DNA of 64,000 nt, taken from assembly GCA_051530055.1 (NCBI GenBank), contig CM121341.1, positions 5,952,001 to 6,016,000 of the forward strand, in the 5' to 3' direction. Origin of the DNA: Neoechinorhynchus agilis (taxonomy: Eukaryota; Acanthocephala). Below are positions 22,157 through 31,967 of the stretch, in pieces (the stretch's first letter is position 1; every line of letters begins with the position of its first letter). A model generated the notes under the pieces. That model did no database searches, was not told the DNA's origin, and was given only the letters and a program-made list of their open reading frames with translations. Position numbers and translations under genes: made by a program.

Positions 22157-22283
22157 CTTTAGCGAGTATCGCTCCTTCCCTTGATTCTAGTTGTTTTTGA
22201 GAGCTACCCGGAGAGGACAGCCACTCGAATGGTATTCGGTGGATTTCGTCTGTCTCGGGTTCACCGGACGTATCCAACTGCAT
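21729..22283 (-). CDS. Cassette copy 1, gene A: PPPDE-like (DUF862/DeSI-type) protein
   Basis: Frame from ATG 22283 (MQLDTSGEPETDEIHRIPFE) to stop at 21729. The conserved core reads IYIHEYDHGTLAESILAVF, then KPHYCVCIYNHEFGVFFHPFG, GKTDLPFEDICKIAK and YRDSLRFCRAFL. Spacing of a His after the first strands (KPHYCV) and a Cys near the end (RFCRAF) is like the His/Cys pair of PPPDE desumoylating or deubiquitinating peptidases, and the surrounding pattern fits that fold. This is a weak, motif-level assignment, and NlpC/P60-like thiol folds are alternatives. From residue 44 to the stop it is identical to gene A at 40112-40715, while the N-terminus differs. Confidence 0.5.
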   Translation of the reverse strand: MQLDTSGEPETDEIHRIPFEWLSSPGSSQKQLESREGAILAKAEIYIHEYDHGTLAESILAVFKLNKPHYCVCIYNHEFGVFFHPFGLTGAYMCEARQNRFDGFLSLRKRHYIGKTDLPFEDICKIAKTIQEGFGGQYRDSLRFCRAFLVRISMHWTEQDEFSKICKSAMIPLDLDFMETASMS

Positions 22284-22304
22284 AATGGACCGGAAACATT
22301 GCAA

Positions 22305-22887
22305 TCAGGATAACATTATCCCGTAACCATGACTACTCTAAAGAAGATGTGTAGATGATTCCGAAACTTGTGATATGAGGACCGAAAAAGTGGGCTAAGT
22401 GAAAATGTTGGGTTCAAGTGAGAACAAAAATGGTCCTTCTAAAAACCCTCGTGTATCTTTTAATTGAAATTTTGGAAGAAGTGTATCCCGAAATCGATGT
22501 TCAGAACTATGAATTTTGAGACTAGAAAAAAGAAAGTTCGTTGCGGTTTTAACAACAAACTTCCCAGTGCTTGCGATTCTCTTCTTTTCCCAAAGTAAAC
22601 ATACGCTCGCCCGAATACTCCGCGCCCTCACCCACCGTTCTCCATTCCCCAAAGCCACTACCATTATTCAGCATCTACAATGAACAACCCTTTTAGCCAA
22701 ATAAGAACCGCCTCATCGATTGTTGACTGCGCCTATTTCTCAACCTTCTACCACCATAAATACACATTTCATAGACTTAGTTTATTATAAATTCCTTCAC
22801 GAGAAAGCACAGTCCAACGCGATATTTAATACTATTTTGTGTTTCCATTAGTCGCCGCCTCATCGCTCCCTTCGTTTCCTTGCAGCG
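22305..22887. other. Intergenic between cassette A and the four-TM gene
   Basis: No gene I can support. An 89-codon minus-strand frame (22395-22664) resembles nothing. The end, ttcgtttccttgcag before the next ATG, looks like a splice acceptor. Confidence 0.4.
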
Positions 22888-23556
22888 ATGCCTTCAAATC
22901 GACATCTTCTTTTCCTAACGATTATTGCCAATATTCTTCACTTGACTGGAAATGTCGTGATATGGTATGAAATGGCACGAGGAACTCTACTCGTCCACAA
23001 ATACAAAGTCTTCAAAGGTATCGATCAGGAGATTCGGTACGGCCCGCTTCTTTACTGTATTGACTACTTCTACAAATCATCGTGGTTCAAAACCAAGTGC
23101 CATTCGTATAGCCGCATTATTGACGATCGAGTCATTAGCCTCAACACTGAATCAATCAGGATTGTATATCTCGCATGGAACGTATTTAATGGTCTTTGCT
23201 GGCTCTGCGTTCTCGTCAGTTTCTGCACTCAGCTAATGAGGAAAAATAGGTTTCTCGGCAACAATATAAATCAAGTTCCTCTCAGGATGCTTGTCAGAAT
23301 CCTCGTCTATCTCAGTGTCTTATTCGCCACAGCCACCTCCTTTTCTCTACTCGATATAATAACCTCCAATGTCCTGGTAAAGGTTCCACACGCCCGAATG
23401 TCTCTAATGATCTTTAGATTCGTGCCAGCACACGCGTTCACCTATACGTCTTATGTGATCCTCCTTTGGTCAGTACAAGGCTTTCTCAGGAATTCACAAT
23501 CAAAAGAAAACCGATCACCAACCGGGCCACTCGGCCTAGAACTACAATCACTGTAA
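22888..23556 (+). CDS. Four-transmembrane protein of unknown family (222 aa)
   Basis: Single uninterrupted frame from ATG 22888, 2 nt after ttccttgcag, to TAA. Four hydrophobic segments are visible: residues about 7-28 (LLFLTIIANILHLTGNVVIW), about 96-116 (VYLAWNVFNGLCWLCVLVSF), about 133-158 (MLVRILVYLSVLFATATSF) and about 170-197. The region between TM1 and TM2 is about 70 residues and polar, with two Cys; the C-terminus is short and polar. Single-exon structure is unusual here, where nearly every gene has introns, and may indicate a retrocopy or a young gene. It lacks the tetraspanin CCG motif. No function assigned. Confidence 0.65.
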   Translation: MPSNRHLLFLTIIANILHLTGNVVIWYEMARGTLLVHKYKVFKGIDQEIRYGPLLYCIDYFYKSSWFKTKCHSYSRIIDDRVISLNTESIRIVYLAWNVFNGLCWLCVLVSFCTQLMRKNRFLGNNINQVPLRMLVRILVYLSVLFATATSFSLLDIITSNVLVKVPHARMSLMIFRFVPAHAFTYTSYVILLWSVQGFLRNSQSKENRSPTGPLGLELQSL

Positions 23557-23916
23557 TCATATCGAAGTTTGTTGTTGTTGTTGTTGTCAAAATGCCGAAC
23601 CTTTTTTGTAAGCCGGTGATCGATCGAGTTTGTAGATTAAAATAAATGGGAGTGTCACGAGAGTCCCAGTAGGAATTTCTTCATAATGACGCTTTCATTA
23701 AAAACCTTTTTTTTAAACAAACTAGATCACAACCTTTAGAAAAGTTTAAAATTTTTACCATTCATATCGTCGTTTTCCTGCTTGACATTCAAAATGTTTC
23801 ACTAAACTTTCTGAAAAGATATAAACAATTCGTGGTGTATAAACAAAGAACATTCAAATGCTTTGTTGACAAATCCTGTTTGGGCAAAACTTTGTTGCGT
23901 GTTTACCAACATTGAG

Positions 23917-23930
23917 TCTATAAAAGCCTC
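23917..23930 (+). promoter_or_regulatory. TATA box of the small secreted-protein gene
   Basis: The sequence tctataaaagcc lies about 44 nt upstream of ATG 23963, a spacing compatible with a short 5' leader and a strongly expressed TATA promoter. Confidence 0.45.
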
Positions 23931-23962
23931 GGATTTGATGAGAGCTCATTGAAAATCAAGCG

Positions 23963-24557
23963 ATGAGGACCGTCTTTTTTGAACTTCTATTCTTGTTTGA
24001 GCTTTCACGAGGTCGGTTTATTTACAAACCCTTCAGTTTGTCACCTATTTTTCAGCATTTGTCGCTGGTCCTGTAATGCTCACCATTCCTGCGACGACCC
24101 ATTTCAAACTTCCGGCTAATCAATTTTCACAATTGGCTTGGCCTGTTGTATACCAATTGCCACATAATGTGATCATTCCAGTTGTGGAAACTCAAAACGT
24201 CCCATCTTTGATTTCAAGTTTCCATCAGGGAAGACCGGAAGATGAAATCCAAAGTCATGTTTTGGTCAATGATGTCTTTAATGAGGTGAGTTTGGGTGAA
24301 AAGTGGTATCTCATTTCTTGTTAGTACTCCGAGGAAGAGGATCTGAATGAAGATATTGAAACACAAAGCACAAACTCGTATCAAGCTACACAACAACTCT
24401 TTCAAGATGAGGATAAAGAACCAAAGGTGAATATTGACCGAAAAAAGGCTATTACTTCATGAGTCTACATTATCTACAGCTACAACTATCGCTGAATATT
24501 GATGATATTCCTAACATGATCGATAGTCAACACGAGGATGAGGGAGTGTCGCATTGA
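23963..24557 (+). CDS. Small secreted acidic protein, unknown
   Basis: Four exons with GT-AG introns that keep phase. The first encodes a hydrophobic leader (MRTVFFELLFLFELSR). Exon 2 resumes at AFVAGPVMLTIPATTHFKLP and ends NDVFNE at gtgagt; exon 3 is YSEEEDLNEDIETQSTNSYQ; exon 4 is LQLSLNIDDIPNMIDSQ, ending in TGA 24555-24557. About 140 residues, a leader followed by a Pro/Val-rich part and a strongly acidic tail; no cysteines in the mature part that I read. A TATA box sits just upstream. Not recognised; by type it resembles short secreted cuticle, eggshell or gland proteins, which is only a guess. Confidence 0.55.
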
Positions 24558-25701
24558 GTACTTAAATGCGACTTTAGTTCTTAGATCTCTCAGGAAATCG
24601 CATGCTTTTTAGTAAAAGCTTAGCTTTTCTCAGAGTGATCGTTCTATTTTAACCTTTAGCTGTTCAGTGGTTGCCTTTTGATCATAAACAAACTTCCCAA
24701 GGTTCAACCATCAATTCGTTTTTTTTCAAACCGAATTTGCATCTACTGACTTTTAGTTTTCTTAGTATTTTGTCAAAATCCATTAAAAAATACAATTTCA
24801 GGCACAAAACGTCTAAAAAAACGGGCAGAAGGGTCTTTTCAAATCGAGAAAATAAAATGTCCCCGTCTCACATGAGAACAACACTCGTAATCCCAATTCG
24901 GTTCACCCTCTCTTCTACTTTTGTTCCACGCTGGCCAATCTTTTCTCGGATATAGAGACTTGAAATGAGCCTGAAGAGAGGCCGAACCTCACAAACTCTC
25001 CTACTAACAATGACCACTAACTTTCCCAACCCGAATAGACTTCCATCCTGACCAAACTCGTGATCCACTCCAAAATCAATAGCCGCATTCATTTATCCGA
25101 TCAGAACTCGAGTGTTTTTGCGAGGACCCAGAGGTCTTAAACTTTGTTTAAACATTCGCGATTCGAAGCCATACGAGTGAGAACTTGTCATTTAGGGCAA
25201 TGAAGGAAAACTTCAAATATTGGTTATAAAACCCAAAATGCGTAGTCTGTATGATTAATCACCACAAAAATCTTTGAGCTTTCTCTTCATTCTAATGTTT
25301 CAAGAGAAAAAGAATACTATATGCTAGCTAATTTCACACAAAAATCCCCTTAAGTCGTGGCGTCACTCGCTAAAACGAGTTTCTTTTGTTATTGATACTT
25401 CCAACCATGATCCAGATTTATTGTTTAACTTTCTATACGTTACCAAAATTAGGCTTTTCTTAAATACTTTTCGTGAAAGTACTCTTTAGACCTAAAGATT
25501 TACGAATAAGGCGTTTGTCGGTTTTCGGAAATCCTACGTTGCTCAATTTTATAAGTTTAAAAATGGATCTTACACGGCCGATAGACCGCTTGAGATTTTT
25601 TTGTTCAAATAGACACGAATGCGATCGCAAATTTCATATTTTCAGCAACTAACCTGGTTGACGTTTTTAACTTAAACATTTCGAAAACATAAACGAAAAG
25701 T
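24558..25701. other. Intergenic, 1.1 kb
   Basis: AT-rich. A 74-codon minus-strand frame at 24868-25092 (starts MNAAIDFGVDHEF) has an ATG but no recognisable similarity or splice context. No tandem repeat seen. Confidence 0.4.
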
Positions 25702-27301
25702 TCAAAGTGAAGCCAACAGCGCATCAAGTCTCCTTTTCATTTCTTCTAATTTCTCTTTCAATTTCTTCAGATTGTTTTCACGTTCTAACTTTTGTCGCTT
25801 CATATCTTCGATTTTCATTTTGTAGAGGTTTTTGATCTCCAACTGTTGTTTCACTTCTTCTATTTTGTCTTTTTTAGTAATTTCAAGTTGTTCTAGTACC
25901 GTTTTTCCTGCGTTCACCATTCTTTTTAATTTATGAATATTTTTCGCTAACTCCTTTTCCCGTTTGTCAGCAAGTTCCACTTCCATTGTAACCTGCACTT
26001 CGGCTTCTGACAATAGTTTTTCGTACTTTTGACCATTGTTTTCTAGAATTGCTGTGAGAACTTTATTTGCTGTATCCATAGGTCTCTTGTAGAATTCGGC
26101 ATCGTACTCTTCTACTGCATCGAATTTAGTCTTTAAGGAGATAAAAATCTACGGGCTCGAGGAACTAGTTTCCCTAAGAGTGATAATTGCAATTACGAAG
26201 CGACTGAACAACTATTTGGGTTTTTTGTGAAAACCTTCAACTAAACTCAACGTTCCTTACTGCATTAACCATAGCATCAAAATTATAGTCCCAGATATAG
26301 CGATTAGAGGTTGTTTCGGCGCACATGGAATGTCCCGATTCCGAATAGTGTTTTAAGGCATGCGATGAATTATATCGTCCACATCCAACATGACCACAAA
26401 TCAAACAGACCCAGAGGTCAACATCGGCGGCACTATTGACCATTATACCATCCGCTATACATTCAGAACAATCCATTTTTCGTTTGCTAAGTGAACTTTG
26501 GATGAAACAATTGTGTTTCTCGCGGTTCAACTTTACATAGTTCTTTAAAGATGTGAATAGACGACACCGAACGATTTGAGTATCTAATCGAAGAAGACAC
26601 CGGACACAATGGGGTATTAAGAACCCATTATGCCTTTCGAAGATATCATCTTTTTTGAGAAGGACGCTGTTGAGGGGGAAAGCGAGTGCACCTTCAAAAA
26701 TATCGCCCGGATTCGCGTTACTCAATATCGAACTCAATATATCCGCAGAAAAAGAGAGATGCTCAGACGGTTCACTAGTTTGAAGTGTGACATAAATTTG
26801 GGATTCACCATCTTCGCAGTCGTAGAAGAAATAAACATGGACACATAATTGAGTACAGGTCTGCTTAAATAACGGTTCGACCAAAATGTCAAGAATTTCG
26901 CGTTCCAAGCTTTGTTCCGATCGTTCAATCAAACCAAGAGGAAATTCGTCAAATAAGAGAAGAACTCCCTTGTGTGGTTCATCGGATGTGTGCCGAATGA
27001 GTCTTAGAGAAACGTCGGGTAGATCGGTGATATCGAAAGACGATCGATTGCATCCATTACGTAACCCGCTTTGATACTTTGCCTCAACGCCTCCCATGCT
27101 CGTCTTTACGATATATCGTCGATACCGAATCCGCATCTGATCATTAATCCTAGGAACGACCTTCGATTCTCCCAAGGAACTCGTTGAATCCTGAATTATG
27201 CTTAACAAAGGAAGTCGACTATTCCACGCCGTTTGATCTATTTCACTCGGGCATTTTAACAAAAAACTCACTGTGCTTTCCAATGATTCATCGTCCGGCA
27301 T
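25702..27301 (-). CDS. BRAP-like zf-UBP protein with a degenerate RING
   Basis: C-terminal layout of BRCA1-associated protein (BRAP/IMP): an N-terminal region of about 270 residues, a RING-like start CVRCLLRLD where BRAP has CTVCLERMD, a zf-UBP domain (CSECIADGI, then LWVCLICGHVGCGRYNSSHA, ALKHYSESGHSM, IWDYNFDAMV), and after an intron (donor gtaagg near 26262, acceptor near 26130) a coiled coil (EYDAEFYKRPMDTANK to RRLDALLASL). The zf-UBP, which binds free ubiquitin C-termini, keeps its Cys/His ligands. The RING does not show the later CxxC pairs, so E3 activity is doubtful. The ATG used is 27301, but an acceptor-like cacacag precedes it and further 5' exons (to about 27700) are possible. 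Confidence 0.7.
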
Positions 27302-27841
27302 CTCAAGAAACGATCTAAGAACTGTGTGCGTGTGGATATATAAAAAAACGATTTTTAAACTCACACAAACACCTAAAATATTTTAGTCGCTTGAGGATGT
27401 GCACAAAAATCCCTTTCGCCAATGTTGTTTATGAGTTCTTGTGGTGGAAGCATTTTAATAATCTTATACACAAAAATGCTAATCTCCTACACATATTTTC
27501 CCACACTATTAATAAAAAACAATCTCCAAGATTCCCAACAGCAAAAACAAATGGAAGCGAATCTAAACATTTATCCTGTTCTATCTCCGGATCGCTAATG
27601 TGTACAATAACTTTTTCCGATTCGTTTTGATTGATCGTTTTTTATTATGGACTTCCCGGACGATCCGTCAATGGAGCATAAATATGTCTCGACGTTTCCA
27701 TCACAAAAGTGAGCGTTCGAAATTGTAACTTTTTTAAAAAGAATTTGAAAAAGTTATTAAACAATTCCAGAGCTCAATTTTTTATTCCATTCGCTTAGTG
27801 TGACTCACAAGGCTGAGGATTGCATTCGGATGTGGTTAGAT
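27302..27841. other. Upstream of the BRAP-like gene
   Basis: On the minus strand there is an open stretch (VIVHISDPEIEQDK, about 27500-27630) that could be a 5' exon of the BRAP-like gene. Otherwise nothing recognised. Confidence 0.35.
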
Positions 27842-27959
27842 ACGTTATTGTTTAGGTCGGACGCATTAAAGAGACCAATGAATATATTTCGACCGATTGA
27901 ATCATAGTCATTTGATCGACTCAATTGTTAAAGTAATGAGAAATAAAGTTATGCAGCTT

Positions 27960-28345
27960 TTTTTTCGTAATGAAAGTATTTTGAGTAGAGCCCTAGATTC
28001 CGTTCACGTGCCCAATATTCTAGAGCCGAGTAATTTATGCCGCCTAGACAGCAAGCGACCTGACAGTGTCACGATTTTTCCATGGCGGGAGGGAAAACCG
28101 CTTTTATGGGATGCGACTTGTGTGGATACGCTTGCCCCCAGTAATTTTCCCTTTTCAAAAAAGAGCCCTGGAGGTTCGGCGGTCGTAGCTGAGGAACGAA
28201 AGCCTTCAAAATATAGACCGTGGAAACGTAAGGAGCCTTGAGACCATCAGCGCTCACTCTCCTCGACAATTTGGGACGAAGAGGATGACGGGGAAACCGC
28301 GCTCGAGAAATTTCCTCGCTCAACGAATCGCACGTCATAATTAAA
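27960..28345 (+). mobile_element. LINE fragment, C-terminal endonuclease-like region
   Basis: Frame ILEPSNLCRLDSKRPD then EGKPLLWDATCVDTLAPSN, closely matching the minus-strand LINE at 53.7-54.8 kb (ILEPAHLCRLDGRRPDGI, GKCLLWDATCVDTIAASN). The RPD...WDAT pattern followed by basic residues resembles the PD-(D/E)XK restriction-like endonuclease of early-branching LINEs. Further on VET-GALRPSALTLLDNLG is visible in another frame, so the copy is decayed. Confidence 0.75.
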
Positions 28346-28394
28346 TTTGTAGTTCTTTTTTAATATATTAAATTTTTACTTTCGAAAAAAGTTA

Positions 28395-28825
28395 GCAAAA
28401 ACAAACCGAACCCCGCCATAGCGGAAACCTGATGCCGGTCCCAAGCCCGGATAAATGGGCATCCGGCTGTAAAACGTTTTGCTCCAATAAAACCGGAAAT
28501 GAACAATCAAACGAATACAAGACCTCGGACTAGGGCGTCCCAAGTAGGCGACGCGCGGAGAATACGCTTGGGCTCTGCTTATAAGTTAACGAGCGAGCAA
28601 AAATGTACGAAGCAGCGAAATATAAGAGTCGGAGGAACCTTCAACGTGGGTACGATGACGGGGAAATCAATGGAGGTTGTAGATATGATGAAGCGAAGAA
28701 AGATTGGCATTCTATGTGTCCAGGAACTGAGGTGGACGGGGGATCAAAAGCAAGGGCGGACGAAATGGGGTCGCAGTAATTTTGAGCACCGAGAAAGCGA
28801 TAGAATGATGAGGATAGATCTTTGA
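28395..28825 (+). mobile_element. RTE-type LINE fragment: 5' leader and endonuclease start
   Basis: The leader contains tgatgccggtcccaagccc and ggataaatgggcatccggc, a hallmark of RTE/BovB-like elements. The frame then reads GGTFNVGTMTGKSMEVVDMM, RRKIGILCVQELRWTG, the start of the apurinic endonuclease domain, and stops after about 100 codons. 5' piece only. Confidence 0.75.
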
Positions 28826-28919
28826 GGTCAATGTATGGTAATCGATTCAATCGGTCGAAATACATTCGTCTTTAACGCGATCTTTGTTGTTTGTCCACAA
28901 ACGACCTAAACAATAACGT

Positions 28920-29816
28920 TTGTGTTGTACGAATCAAGGGCGCAAAAATGCGATCACGAACCAAACGATTTTTAATTGAGAATGCTGGATTTGCCCAGCT
29001 AAATATCGCAATAAATCAATATCTTTATTTTCCGGAGAGTAGGAATCACCTCAGCACCACTAAACAATAACGTTACTGACAAGCTTGAAGCTGCATCGGC
29101 CACAGATTTTGTTTTAAAATGAACAAAAATTGGGAATCTTTATTTCTGCGCTTCTCAGTAAACCTTCTACATGGACCAGTTCAGATATTATCCTCGTTCA
29201 AATTCTCTCTAGAAACACTATAAAAGGTCCCAGTCAAGTATTTTATGACTTTTCTTTAATCGTTCGGCAGTCACAGAACGCATTAAAATCAACCAAGACT
29301 TCAAATATAAAACAGTGCGTTGCCATGGTAACGCAAGTGGAATGTTTTTTAAAACTAAATCACATTGTTAATTTTAGTGAGTGATTTAAAAGTATACGAC
29401 GATTTTGAATAAAAAATAAGTCATTGAGAAAAGGAGATTTTTTGGAGACATGGTATTTTCAAGGCGAAATAAAGAAAATAATTCGATTTTATCGACAAAC
29501 TCGTTCGAGTTAATCAAAGTTTATGAAGTCATAATCTATTTTTTGTTGAGACATTTCAGTCATATGTCGAGGCAATCTCCCTCGAAATATCCCAAATAAA
29601 CTAAAAATAGATTATGACTTCATCAACAATTCAATAGTTCACAATTGTTGGGTTCATTTTCGTCAACACACGGCAGAATCCTAATCAAGGATAAAAATAT
29701 TTGAGATGGTAGTTGTATTTTGAACTTGCGATTGTGCTAGTCGAGATTTTTTGAGTAAATTCGATTGTCGTTCATCTGATTGTTGTTTTCCCATGATTTC
29801 TCTTTCGATTATTTAG
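28920..29816. other. Intergenic upstream of STX16
   Basis: No gene supported. It contains the inverted repeat at 29523-29623 and the pyrimidine-rich tract ttcgattatttag immediately before the STX16 ATG. Confidence 0.4.
29523..29623. repeat. Inverted repeat with 21-bp perfect arms
   Basis: atgaagtcataatctattttt at 29523-29543 is exactly complemented at 29603-29623, with a spacer of about 59 nt. No coding content; possibly a small hairpin element or a transcript hairpin. Confidence 0.75.
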
Positions 29817-31967
29817 ATGGCAACTCGTAATTTGACTGAGATGTTTACCATGTTCCGTGACCGAAGTTCTTATAAGCTATTGGACCAGGTTTGTTATTTT
29901 CTTCGGCAACTCCTTGGATCGTTCAAAAATTCAGAACTTTGGCTTAGAACCGGGCAGCATTGTTGACAAGGAGAACAACAAAGAAGTCTTTTTGAAGTGT
30001 TGCACCAACACTGAAGATTGGTGAGCTTCACAATCAAAAAGTGTGTTACATTCACTAAAAAAAGAAACTAAGGCACTATTCATTTAATCAAACTCAACGC
30101 AAATTAGACGAAATCAAATCGATGAGTAAGTTTTCTTTATCTGAAGACTAAGAATAATTCCGAATTAGCACAAAGGCTCACGTCTCTTCATGCTCAACAT
30201 ATCAGTTGTCCTTCGTTTGAGAACACGTCCGTAAAAGAAAAACAAAACGTCGATCTATTGACTCAAGAAATCACCACGGTCCGTTCGTCTTTACAAATAC
30301 ATTCAATAGTCTCTGTCAAAGGCGTTTAATGATTGCCGTCAAATGATAGAATCCATGCCTCAAATACAACTATCGTCTCAAAAGACCAATGGACACCTTA
30401 AACTGCTCCACAAAAACTCACAACAATCTCTTCTGTCTCAACTACAATCAATGGCAGAGATGTTCCGGAAATCTCAAGCCAACTATCTCCATAGTATGCA
30501 TTTCGTAGGCCGAGTGGCGTCTTTTAATAGATCGAACCAAATATTTCAAATGTTTTATCCCCTAGGAGACGGACTCTGAAATTCTGATCAACACATTTCT
30601 ATCAGTTCGGAAAATGATATTGTTTTTGTACCCCTGAAAACAATGATGAGGTTTTTTTCACCAAATATTTCAAATGTTTTATCCCCTAGGAGACGGACTC
30701 TGAAATTCTGATCAACACATTTCTATCAGTTCGGAAAATGATATTGTTTTTGTACCCCTGAAAACAACGATGAGGTTTTTTTCACTAAATATTTCAAATG
30801 TTTTATCCCCTAGGAGACGGACTCTGAAATTCTGATCAACACATTTCTATCAGTTCGGAAAATGATATTGTTTTTGTACCCCTGAAAACAACGATGAGGT
30901 TTTTTTCACTAAATATTTCAAATGTTTTATCCCCTAGGAGGCGGACTCTGAAATTCTGATCAACACATTTCTATCAGTTCGGAAAATGATATTGTTTTTG
31001 TACCCCTGAAAACAACGATGAGGTTTTTTTTCACTAAATATTTCAAATGTTTTATCCCCTAGGAGGCGGACTCTGAAATTCTGATCAACACATTTCTATC
31101 AGTTCGGAAAATGATTTTCTCAATGATATTGTTTTTGTTGAAATATTTCACGAATGCGGACAATTTCGTCGGTCGCTAAATCATGGGAAACTAAATACTG
31201 CCCTTTAGTATACGAGTGTTTATTTTTAATCTGGATGAAAATAGTCATTAGGCGTCGATTGAATGTGTTCAATCACCAATGAATCCTTGAAGACTGCACA
31301 GTATTTTCACGATTTGACTTTAATTACAAATCGGAAAACATGTAGAATTGTTTTTTTTGTACGTTGAAATCTCAAGGAGATGAATTGCGCTGAATTGAAT
31401 GTTGGTAGAACTCTATAAAGTGAGCTCAAACCAGTTCATAAGTGCTCGGAATAAAAATGACTATATTTTTAAATTAAACTTTATGATCTCAATTTTAACC
31501 ATTTAATCTCTTTCATTTTGTAGGAATCCGTCAACGGGAGGAAGTTTACGCCCCTTTTGAAATTCGAATAGAGGATGGATCGGAAAACATGAAACATATT
31601 CGTAAAGGCACTCTGATTGACATGAGAGAACTACATGAGCTTGAGCAGCGGGAAAAGGACATCAAATTGATAATGGATTCTATAGTAGAAATAAATCAGG
31701 TCTTTAAAGACGTTGCTATGTTAATCAATGACCAGGTAATCAATTAATTTTTAAAGTACATGAATTCAATCGAATTTAAAGGTTAACCACATCGATCGAA
31801 TAGACTATAACCTGGAGCAAACACAAATTGAAATTAACGAAGGTTTAGTGTATCTTGAACAGGCTGAAAATGAACACCGCAAACACCGAAAGTTATATGT
31901 TGTCGTGGCCGCCTCTTCGGTAGTGATTCTGCTCATTATTATACTTTCTCTGTTCCTAAGAAACTGA
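29817..31967 (+). CDS. STX16: Syntaxin 16 (t-SNARE)
   Basis: Tail-anchored Qa-SNARE of endosome-to-trans-Golgi fusion. ATG 29817 follows directly after gattatttag. Exon 1 begins MATRNLTEMFTMFRDR, like MATRRLTDAFLLLRNN of human STX16. Further exons include FNQTQRKLDEIKSMS, RLTSLHAQHISCPSF, LLTQEITTVFNDCRQMIE (the LTQEIT block is typical), the SNARE helix ELHELEQREKDIKLIMDSIV and EINQVFKDVAMLINDQ, then VNHIDRIDYNLEQTQIEIN, and a C-terminal membrane anchor VVVAASSVVILLIIILSLFL, ending RN with TGA 31965-31967. The zero-layer Gln lies in the INDQ/VNHIDRI region. The intron before the SNARE exon (about 30505-31524) is inflated by a 124-bp tandem repeat. Confidence 0.85.
30537..31139. repeat. 124-bp tandem repeat, about 5 copies, inside an STX16 intron
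   Basis: Units beginning c(c/t)aaatatttcaaatg start at 30537, 30661, 30785, 30909 and 31034 and are nearly identical; the last is cut near tatcagttcggaaaatg. The first unit begins only about 30 nt inside the intron donor. It makes this intron about 1 kb, far longer than its neighbours. Confidence 0.95.

Larger units (their letters stand above)
27842..28919. mobile_element. TIR-bounded element (1.08 kb) containing LINE pieces
   Basis: The left end acgttattgtttaggtcg (27842-27859) is mirrored by cgacctaaacaataacgt (28902-28919). Inverted similarity continues inward: ttaaagagac, then tttcgaccgattgaatc, matches the complement of gattcaatcggtcgaaa. No transposase frame is visible; inside lie two non-LTR retrotransposon pieces. 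It shares its ends with the 141-bp element at 15249-15389, so it looks like a non-autonomous DNA element that was invaded by, or captured, LINE sequence. Confidence 0.7.
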
